Below, piece after piece: positions 1 through 5,660 of a DNA stretch of 6,918 nucleotides. The stretch covers positions 1 through 6,918 of the forward strand of contig JALGTD010000078.1 of NCBI GenBank assembly GCA_029821515.1, in the 5' to 3' direction. The notes beneath the pieces are model-generated. The model saw only the letters and a program-made list of their open reading frames with translations. It searched no databases and was not told the origin of the DNA. The position numbers and the translations under genes were made by a program. The number at the start of each line of letters is the position of its first letter. The first letter of the stretch is position 1. This DNA is from Candidatus Zipacnadia bacterium. GTDB taxonomy: Bacteria; Armatimonadota; Zipacnadia; Zipacnadales; Zipacnadaceae.

Positions 1-1
1 T

Positions 2-1291
2 TTGCCCATTGCTCTGGGCATTCTGGTGGCGACCGGGCAGGTGAGCATAGATGATTTGGATGAGGTCTCTGTTATCGGTGAGCTATCCCTGGATGGTCAT
101 CTGCGGCGGGTAGCAGGCGCGCTACCGGTAGCGATCGGCGCGCGAGCCTGGGGTCATCGCGCCCTGATCGTCCCCCCGGGCAATGGTAAAGAGGCGGCTG
201 TGGTTGATGACTTTGAGGTTTACACAGCAGAGAACCTGTACGACTGTGTTTGCCTGCTGGGGGAGGGGCTGATGGCAGAGCCGGTCGAGGTCACCGAGGA
301 CGATCTCAACCTGGAGGCGCCCAGTTACGCGGTAGACTTCTCCGATGTCAAGGGGCAGCAGCATGTCAAGCGCGCGCTGGAGATTGCGGCCGCCGGCGGG
401 CATAATGTGATAATGATAGGCCCGCCCGGAGCGGGGAAGACGATGCTGGCGCGACGGATGCCGACGATTCTGCCACCGATGGACCTGGAGGAGGCTCTGG
501 AGGTCACCAAGCTCTACAGCGTCTCGGGGCTACTTACTTCGCATACCGCTTTGGTCACCACCCGGCCATTTCGCAATCCCCATCATACGGTCAGTACCGC
601 CGGGCTGGTCGGAGGCGGCTCTATCCCGCAGCCTGGCGAAGTGAGCCTGGCCCACCACGGTGTTTTGTTTCTCGATGAGTTGCCCGAATTTCGCCATGAT
701 GCACTGGAGGTGCTGCGTCAGCCTATGGAAGACGGCACGGTGACGATCGCCCGCGCCCAGCAGACCCTGACGTTCCCGGCCAACTTTCAGTTGATTGCGT
801 CAATGAATCCCTGTCCATGCGGCTACTATACGGATCCAGTCAAGCAGTGCACCTGCAGTCCTGGTGAGATATCTCGCTACCGCAAGCGCATCAGCGGGCC
901 GCTGCTGGACCGCATTGACATCCATATCGAGGTGCCCCGGCTGGGGGCCGATGAGCTGTTCAAGCGAACGCCGGGTGAGCCGTCCGAGGCGATTCGTGGG
1001 CGCATCCTGAAAGCGCGAGAAATGCAGCGCGAGCGGTTCGCGGATAGCGACTTCCACTCTAACACCCAGATGACTCCCAAGGCGATGCGTCATTTTTGCC
1101 AGCTTGACAGCGATGTGGAAAGCCTGCTGCGCACAGCGATTGACCAGTTTGCGCTGTCGGCACGCGCCCATGACCGCATCATCAAACTGGCCCGCACCAT
1201 CGCCGATTTGGACGGTAGCGAGGATATCGGCGTCCCCCATATCGCCGAGGCCGTCCAGTACCGTAGCCTGGACAGGAAGCTGTGGAGGTGA
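2..1291 (+). CDS. comM: ComM/YifB-family Mg-chelatase-like AAA+ ATPase, 5' end cut by window edge
   Basis: Known for the family: ComM is a cytoplasmic hexameric AAA+ helicase that drives branch migration during natural transformation and recombination; many non-competent bacteria also carry it. Seen, numbering from the first whole codon at position 2: the end of the N-terminal ChlI/Lon-S5-like domain (about 1-95), then Walker A GPPGAGKT (140-147), Walker B FLDELPEF with D225 and E226, the NPCPCG loop (269-274) followed by two more cysteines (283, 285), the LLDRID arginine (304), a sensor-2-like SARAHDR (386-392) and the usual YRSLDR tail. 429 residues are visible. The family is about 500 long and the first residues match the internal DLPIALGIL stretch, so roughly 75-80 residues lie left of the window and the TTG at position 2 is not the start. 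No frame break or missing catalytic residue is seen. It is convergent with serS. Helicase function is inferred from family membership. Confidence 0.95.
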   Translation: MPIALGILVATGQVSIDDLDEVSVIGELSLDGHLRRVAGALPVAIGARAWGHRALIVPPGNGKEAAVVDDFEVYTAENLYDCVCLLGEGLMAEPVEVTEDDLNLEAPSYAVDFSDVKGQQHVKRALEIAAAGGHNVIMIGPPGAGKTMLARRMPTILPPMDLEEALEVTKLYSVSGLLTSHTALVTTRPFRNPHHTVSTAGLVGGGSIPQPGEVSLAHHGVLFLDELPEFRHDALEVLRQPMEDGTVTIARAQQTLTFPANFQLIASMNPCPCGYYTDPVKQCTCSPGEISRYRKRISGPLLDRIDIHIEVPRLGADELFKRTPGEPSEAIRGRILKAREMQRERFADSDFHSNTQMTPKAMRHFCQLDSDVESLLRTAIDQFALSARAHDRIIKLARTIADLDGSEDIGVPHIAEAVQYRSLDRKLWR

Positions 1292-1304
1292 AGCCCTTCC
1301 TGGA

Positions 1305-1340
1305 GCCGGGCATCGTAAGAACCTTCGGGGTGCCTGGTTT
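1305..1340 (+). terminator. Weak candidate terminator between convergent comM and serS
   Basis: GCCGGGCA (1305-1312) can pair with TGCCTGGT (1331-1338), giving an 8-bp stem with G-U wobbles and an 18-base loop that contains TTCG. It is followed by only a short T run before GTAAGT. It lies 14 bases after the comM stop, in the 62-base gap before the serS stop. The large loop and poor T tract make intrinsic termination doubtful, and there is no T tract on the serS side. No better terminator is visible for either gene. Confidence 0.22.
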
Positions 1341-1353
1341 GTAAGTCGGCCAG

Positions 1354-2634
1354 CTAGGGCATCTCCGGCAGAATCTCGGGTAGCCCGCCCATATAGGGAC
1401 GCAACACTTCCGGGACTACCACAGTTCCGCTTTCGTGCTGATAATTTTCCAGGATAGCCAGCAGAGTGCGGCCAGCAGCTACGCCTGAGCCGTTCATAGT
1501 GTGCACGAATTCCGGCTTGGCCTGCGGTTGGGGGCGATAGCGGGTATTGCAGCGGCGGGCCTGGAAGTCGCCGTATTGGCTGCACGAAGAGATCTCCAGC
1601 CAGCGATCCATCCCCGGGCAGTAGACTTCCAGATCAAAGGTCTGTTGCGGTTGGAAGCCCATATCCCCGGTGCACAGTTGAGTACGGCGGTAGGGCAGCT
1701 CCAGCGCCTGGAGTATCACTTCGGCATCTTTGACCAGCTTTTCCAACTCCGCTGAGCCCTGCCCCGGCTTGATGAACTTCATCAGTTCGACCTTGTGAAA
1801 CTGGTGGACTCGTACCATCCCTCGGGTATCTTTACCGGCTGCTCCTGCCTCCCGCCGAAAGCAAGCCGTATAAGCGACGTAGTAGATAGGGAGCTGGTCA
1901 GCGTCGAGAATCTCGCCCTGGTGCATATTGGTCAGGGGGACCTCAGCGGTGGGTATCAGATAGTAACCGTCGGTTGTCTTGAACAGGTCGTCCTCAAACT
2001 TGGGCAGATTGGCGGTACCGAAAAGAGAGCGCTCGTTGGCCAGATATGGGGGAAATACCTCGGTGTAGCCATGCTTGCGGGTGTGAGTGTCAAGCATAAA
2101 GTTAATTAGCGCCCGTTCCAGAGTGGCGCCGGCCCCGACATCAGTCACAAAGCGGGTACCGGCCATGCGCGCGGCCCCCTCAAAGTCCAGGATGCCCAGT
2201 TGCTCGCCGATTTCCCAATGAGGTTTGGGCGTGAAATCGAACTTGCGCTGCTCGCCCACCTCGTACATCACCACGTTATCCTGCTCAGACTCGCCAACCG
2301 GCACCTCATCGAGGGGGATATTAGGCAGATCCAGCATCATCTGCTCGAAGCGCTCTTCAACTTGGGTAAGCTCCTGCTGACGCCCGGCAAGGTCCTCCCC
2401 GATCTGCGCGGCCTGCACCTTGCGCACTCTGGTGTCGCTGTCTTCGCGCATAGCCTGGGCGATCTGCTCGGAGAGCTTGTTGCGCTTGGCGCGCAAGGCT
2501 TCCACATTCTGTAACAACTCGCGCCGCTGCGCCTCGGTCGCAATCAGCGTGTCGAGGTCAAACTCGTAGCCGCGCTTCTGCAGGGCCTGGCGTATCTTTT
2601 CGGGCTCTTCGCGTAGCAGGCGTCTATCGAGCAC
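1354..2634 (-). CDS. serS: Seryl-tRNA synthetase (class II, bacterial type)
   Basis: Charges tRNA-Ser (and tRNA-Sec where present) with serine in two ATP-dependent steps; a cytoplasmic homodimer. The 426 residues match the usual bacterial length (about 420-430). The first ~110 residues are the tRNA-binding arm, with charged heptad-like helices at about 30-100 forming the antiparallel coiled coil. The class II core follows: motif 1 around 160-196 (GATLERALINFMLD), the serine-site TAE (229-231), motif 2 starting FRREAGAAGKDTRG (259-272), SSCSQYGDFQARR (349-361) and motif 3 NGSGVAAGRTLLAILENYQ (381-399) with its invariant Arg 389. The end, VPEVLRPYMGG, is canonical. The start is GTG at 2632-2634, chosen because LDRRLLRE is the standard N-terminus and a good Shine-Dalgarno sits 8 bases upstream. 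It lies 157 bases after the P-type ATPase gene with its own promoter-like element between, and is convergent with comM. No T-box is visible in the leader. Confidence 0.98.
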   Translation of the reverse strand: MLDRRLLREEPEKIRQALQKRGYEFDLDTLIATEAQRRELLQNVEALRAKRNKLSEQIAQAMREDSDTRVRKVQAAQIGEDLAGRQQELTQVEERFEQMMLDLPNIPLDEVPVGESEQDNVVMYEVGEQRKFDFTPKPHWEIGEQLGILDFEGAARMAGTRFVTDVGAGATLERALINFMLDTHTRKHGYTEVFPPYLANERSLFGTANLPKFEDDLFKTTDGYYLIPTAEVPLTNMHQGEILDADQLPIYYVAYTACFRREAGAAGKDTRGMVRVHQFHKVELMKFIKPGQGSAELEKLVKDAEVILQALELPYRRTQLCTGDMGFQPQQTFDLEVYCPGMDRWLEISSCSQYGDFQARRCNTRYRPQPQAKPEFVHTMNGSGVAAGRTLLAILENYQHESGTVVVPEVLRPYMGGLPEILPEMP

Positions 2635-2642
2635 TGGTCAAT

Positions 2643-2648
2643 ACCTCT
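2643..2648 (-). promoter_or_regulatory. Ribosome binding site of serS
   Basis: On the minus strand AGAGGT lies 8 bases before the GTG codon at 2634, within AGGAGAAGAGGT. This supports the GTG start, which has no ATG alternative nearby that would preserve the family N-terminus. Confidence 0.75.
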
Positions 2649-2673
2649 TCTCCTGTTCGAAGCTTGCCACCGG

Positions 2674-2700
2674 CCGGGTTCGTAGACTGACCGTAACCGG
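2674..2700 (-). promoter_or_regulatory. Imperfect hairpin in the serS leader
   Basis: In the serS transcript CCGGTT (2700-2695) can pair with AACCCGG (2680-2674) with one bulged C. A further CG/CG pair lies inside after a bulged A, closing a loop of about 9 bases. No T run follows, so it does not look like a terminator. It sits between the predicted start of transcription and the Shine-Dalgarno. Its role, if any, is unknown. Confidence 0.3.
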
Positions 2701-2703
2701 TTA
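2694..2703. repeat. 10-bp perfect palindrome TAACCGGTTA
   Basis: TAACCGGTTA equals its own reverse complement. It is about 35-45 bases downstream of the predicted serS transcription start and overlaps one arm of the leader hairpin. The size and symmetry would suit a dimeric repressor site, but a single copy could be chance; no second copy is seen in the intergenic regions here. Confidence 0.3.
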
Positions 2704-2744
2704 GTAGGAAGATTGCAAAATGATTAGCTCGCAGTGCCACCTGG

Positions 2745-2750
2745 ATTATA
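2745..2750 (-). promoter_or_regulatory. Promoter -10 box for serS (perfect TATAAT)
   Basis: The minus strand reads TATAAT, identical to the sigma70 consensus -10. It is 42 bases beyond the stop of the upstream ATPase gene and about 110 bases before the serS start. The -35 region at 16-18 bp spacing (around TTTCCCG) is a poor match to TTGACA, and there is no TGn extension, so an activator or a different sigma factor may be needed. Predicted transcription start is near 2738, giving a leader of about 100 bases. It suggests serS need not depend on read-through from the ATPase. Confidence 0.5.
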
Positions 2751-2791
2751 GCGATAAGTCTACCAGACGGGAAAGGGGTTAAACCTGATTG

Positions 2792-5473
2792 CTAAGCACG
2801 GCGGCGAATAGTCTTCTCCAGTTCGACTATAAAGTACAAGGTAGCGGCTATGCCAACACACAAGAGCATCTGCCCGGCCGACAGCGCGGTGGTATGCAGT
2901 ATGGTCTGCAACCACGGCACGTAAGTGACAGCTAACTGCAGAATCACTGTCAGTATCACCGCGCCCAGCAATTGGGGATTGGACCCCAGGCCCATCTCCC
3001 ACAGGTGTTTGGTCTCGGAGCGTATTGCCAGCACGTTGGCCATCTGTAAGTAAGCCAGGACGGCAAAGCAAGCGGTGCGAGCTGTCGTTATCTCACCGGT
3101 GACTTGCAGGATGTACCAAAACAGGCCCAGGGCACACAGGGCCATGTACACCCCGACCCACCCAATAAATGTGGCCATGCCGCCGGCGAAGATGCTAGCT
3201 TCCGGGTCGCGAGGCGGCCGATCCATAACGTCCTCCTCGGCTGGCTCTACGCCCAGCGCCAGAGCCGGCAGGCCGTCGGTGACCAGATTAATCCATAGAA
3301 TCTGAGCCGGCAGCAGCGGGAGTGGCCAGCCCAGCAGAATCGAGCCGAACATCGTGAGTATCTCACCAGAGTTGGTGCTCAGCATATAACGGAAGAACTT
3401 GCGAATGTTATCATAGATGACCCGGCCGTACTCGACAGCGACCACTATAGTGGCGAAGTTGTCGTCCAGCAGGATCATATCGGAGGCTTCCTTGCTGACG
3501 TCAGTGCCCATCTGCCCCATGGCCACGCCGATATCCGCCTTCTTCAGGGCCGGAGCGTCATTTACTCCGTCACCAGTCATAGCCACGATCTGGCCCCGCT
3601 GCTGCCAGGCTTCAACTATGTCTATCTTATCTTGCGGCGAGACGCGAGCATACACCGAGATCTCGTCGACCTGGTCGGTCAACTGCTCTGGGGAGAAGTC
3701 CTGCAGCTCAGCGCCGGTCACCACCCTGGCACCGGACGGTAGCATAGCCAACTGCTCGGCGATGCTGGTGGCGGTGACTTTGTGATCGCCGGTGACCATG
3801 ACCGCTTTGATGCCGGCGTTATTGCAGGTTTCTATGGCTGGCCCCGCTTCGGGCCGGGCCGGATCGCTCATACCGACCAGGCCGATGAAGACCAGATCCT
3901 GTTCGGCGTGGTCAGGCTCCATTGCTGGCACCTCATCCCACTGACGGAAGGCTGCGGCCAGCAGGCGCAAGCCTCGCGCAGCTAACTGGTACTGGCGGTC
4001 CATAATGCGCTGCTTGTCGTCTTCGGAGAGCGGGTGGATCTGCCCGTTGCGCAGAATAGAGATAGATCGGTCCAGCACACTCTCCATCGCTCCTTTGGTG
4101 TAGCTGACTAGCTGGCCGTCAGCAACTCGATGCAGGGTGGTCATCCGCTTGCGCTGGGAGTCGAAGGGAATCTCGTCAATGCGGGCGAAGTCCTGCTCCA
4201 GGTCGTCCTTGACCAGCCCAGCCTGCGCAGCCACACGCACCAGGGCCACCTCGGTTGGATCGCCAGTGGCCTTCTCTGCAGTTCTGCTCAGCTTAGTGAC
4301 GCGAGCATCGCTGCAGAGGGCCATAGCGCGAAGCAGCACGGCGAAATCCTTGTATTCGGCTATGTCCACGTTCTGTCCATCACGCTGAAATTCAGCGCGT
4401 CGGCCCTCGTCGATTTCTGAAACAGTTAGCATCTCGTCATCGGCGCAGGCGACCTGGACAGTCATATTTCCCTGAGTGAGCGTCCCGGTTTTGTCCGAAC
4501 AGATAACCGTCACCGACCCCAGTGTCTCCACGGCGGGCAGCCGACGAATCAGAGCGTTGCGCTGGACCATGCGTTGAGCGCCCAGCGCCAGCGTTATGGT
4601 CACGACGGCGGGCAGCCCTTCGGGTACTGCTGCCACTGCCAGACTCACGCCTGTCAGGAACATTTCGTACAGTTCATTACCACGCAGCAGGCCGCCGACG
4701 AAAACGACAGCACAGATGACCACCACCGCTCCCACCAGCCACTTTCCGGCCTGAGCCATGCGCTGCTGAAGGGGAGTTTTCGCCTCCTCAGTGGTCTGGA
4801 GCAGATCGGCAATCTGTCCGACCTGGGTGTCCATGCCGGTGGCCACAACCACGCCTCGCCCGCGCCCGGCGGTGACCATCGTACCGGAGAAGCCCATATT
4901 GGTCCGGTCGCCGACCCCAGTCTTCTCGGACAGTGTCCGGTCAGCCACTTTGGATACTGGAAAGGATTCGCCGGTTAGCGCCGCCTCGTCGATACGCAAG
5001 CTGCGGGCCTCGACTATCCTCATGTCGGCGACAACCTGCATTCCTGCCTCCAGCAACACTATGTCGCCGGGGACAACTTCGCGCGCGGCAATTTCTTTCG
5101 GCTCTCCGTCGCGGGTTACGGTAGCCGTCGGGGCAGCCATCCGCCGTAACGCGGCTACGGCCCGTTCCGCCCGATACTCCTGGGTAAAGCCGATAACTGC
5201 ATTGGCCACCAGGATGAATCCGATGAAGAGGCTGTCAACAACCTCATGAATCAGTGCAGCCACTGCGGCGGCCACGATAAGCAGGATGACCAGAGGTTCG
5301 GTGAACTGCTCCAGCATTATCAGCCAAGGGCTACGCCCGCGCCGCTCGCGTAGTTCGTTGGGTCCGAACTGTTCCAGGCGACTGCGGATTTCGCCCTCGG
5401 GCAGGCCAGCTTCGACGTCGGTGCTCAGTTCCTCAATGACCTGCTCTATTGTTTTGCTGTGCCAGTAGTTCAT
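2792..5473 (-). CDS. P-type (P2A, PacL/SERCA-like) cation-transporting ATPase, probably Ca2+ exporter
   Basis: An integral membrane pump that uses ATP through an aspartyl-phosphate intermediate. Seen in 893 residues: cation-ATPase N-terminal domain (1-50); M1 and M2 (about 55-77, 80-100); actuator domain with TGES (167-170); M3 (244-263); M4 with PEGLP (284-288); phosphorylation motif DKTGT with Asp 327; nucleotide-binding TGDPTE (403-408) and KGA (460-462); TGDH (561-564); hinge TGDGVNDAP (633-641); and six C-terminal helices between about 696 and 885. Ion-site residues match SERCA: E285 in M4; N701 and E704 in M5 (TNSGE); N729, T732 and D733 in M6 (NLVTDGLPA). The M8 position of SERCA Glu 908 is Gln 810 (LQMANVLA), as in many bacterial homologues. 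These residues favour Ca2+ over Na+/K+ or Mg2+, though Mn2+ remains possible. The ATG at 5471-5473 begins the usual N-terminus, but no strong Shine-Dalgarno precedes it. A near-consensus promoter lies about 100 bases upstream. The transported ion is inferred. Confidence 0.95.
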   Translation of the reverse strand: MNYWHSKTIEQVIEELSTDVEAGLPEGEIRSRLEQFGPNELRERRGRSPWLIMLEQFTEPLVILLIVAAAVAALIHEVVDSLFIGFILVANAVIGFTQEYRAERAVAALRRMAAPTATVTRDGEPKEIAAREVVPGDIVLLEAGMQVVADMRIVEARSLRIDEAALTGESFPVSKVADRTLSEKTGVGDRTNMGFSGTMVTAGRGRGVVVATGMDTQVGQIADLLQTTEEAKTPLQQRMAQAGKWLVGAVVVICAVVFVGGLLRGNELYEMFLTGVSLAVAAVPEGLPAVVTITLALGAQRMVQRNALIRRLPAVETLGSVTVICSDKTGTLTQGNMTVQVACADDEMLTVSEIDEGRRAEFQRDGQNVDIAEYKDFAVLLRAMALCSDARVTKLSRTAEKATGDPTEVALVRVAAQAGLVKDDLEQDFARIDEIPFDSQRKRMTTLHRVADGQLVSYTKGAMESVLDRSISILRNGQIHPLSEDDKQRIMDRQYQLAARGLRLLAAAFRQWDEVPAMEPDHAEQDLVFIGLVGMSDPARPEAGPAIETCNNAGIKAVMVTGDHKVTATSIAEQLAMLPSGARVVTGAELQDFSPEQLTDQVDEISVYARVSPQDKIDIVEAWQQRGQIVAMTGDGVNDAPALKKADIGVAMGQMGTDVSKEASDMILLDDNFATIVVAVEYGRVIYDNIRKFFRYMLSTNSGEILTMFGSILLGWPLPLLPAQILWINLVTDGLPALALGVEPAEEDVMDRPPRDPEASIFAGGMATFIGWVGVYMALCALGLFWYILQVTGEITTARTACFAVLAYLQMANVLAIRSETKHLWEMGLGSNPQLLGAVILTVILQLAVTYVPWLQTILHTTALSAGQMLLCVGIAATLYFIVELEKTIRRRA

Positions 5474-5490
5474 AATATTGTCAGGCTACT

Positions 5491-5527
5491 CTTGCCGGGC
5501 AGCCATTGGCTCCGCAAGCAGGGCAAG
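5491..5527 (-). promoter_or_regulatory. Leader hairpin with two alternative arms, just before the ATPase start
   Basis: On the minus strand GGCAAG (5496-5491) can pair with either of two CTTGC copies: CTTGCC at 5527-5522 or CTTGC at 5518-5514. The nearer choice gives a compact bulged stem: CTTGC/GCAAG, then GG/CC, then AGCC/GGCT around the loop AAU (5511-5501). It ends 17 bases before the ATG, and its 3' arm overlaps AAGAG, the only purine-rich stretch near a Shine-Dalgarno position. It could influence translation of the pump; no known riboswitch class was recognised. Confidence 0.35.
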
Positions 5528-5572
5528 CAGAGACGCTCAGGGCTGGCCGCGAAGTGGCAACATCGTCCCTAG

Positions 5573-5601
5573 ATAATAGCCGAAATGAACCTCGATGACA
5601 A
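5573..5601 (-). promoter_or_regulatory. Near-consensus sigma70 promoter of the P-type ATPase gene
   Basis: On the minus strand TTGTCA (5601-5596, 5 of 6 to TTGACA) is followed after exactly 17 bases by TATTAT (5578-5573, 5 of 6 to TATAAT). The predicted transcription start is near 5566, leaving an untranslated leader of about 93 bases before the ATG at 5473. It is the best promoter match in the window and indicates that the pump is transcribed separately from the enolase-superfamily gene upstream. Confidence 0.7.
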
Positions 5602-5607
5602 GGTGGC

Positions 5608-5627
5608 ACCCAGGCGTAGCAACCCAG
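5608..5627. repeat. Direct repeat of CTGGGT upstream of the ATPase -35 box
   Basis: On the minus strand CTGGGT occurs at 5627-5622 and again at 5613-5608, 14 bases apart from start to start, ending 6 bases before the -35 hexamer. The position would suit a regulator binding site, but six bases repeated once is weak evidence. Confidence 0.2.
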
Positions 5628-5660
5628 CGAAGATATGTTGATGGGAGCAAAGATAAAACC

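Noticed and set aside
800..1585. A long (261-codon) open frame antisense to comM and running into the serS 3' end.
   Set aside because: It overlaps a clearly real gene with strong motif conservation, crosses into serS, and its translation is rich in Arg, Pro and Gly with no recognisable domain. It is a shadow of codon use in a GC-rich gene.
2751..2791. A terminator after the ATPase stop: GTCT-GGT-AGAC followed by TTAT on the minus strand.
   Set aside because: The stem is only 4 bp with a 3-base loop and no T run; too weak to call.
4522..5249. Several plus-strand open frames of 65-152 codons opposite the ATPase gene.
   Set aside because: They are antisense to the actuator and phosphorylation domains of the ATPase, have low-complexity Arg/Ser/Ala-rich products and lack convincing ribosome sites.
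5474..5566. A yybP-ykoY (Mn2+-sensing) riboswitch in the ATPase leader, suggested by AAGAGTAGCC near the start and the pump downstream.
   Set aside because: The leader is short, the sequence sits too close to the ATG to leave room for the second conserved stem and an expression platform, and the conserved GGGGAGUA-type core is not matched.
5474..5660. A small gene, tRNA or antisense RNA in the gap between the ATPase and enolase-superfamily genes.
   Set aside because: No tRNA fold or convincing short coding frame with a ribosome site is visible; the gap is explained by promoter and leader elements.
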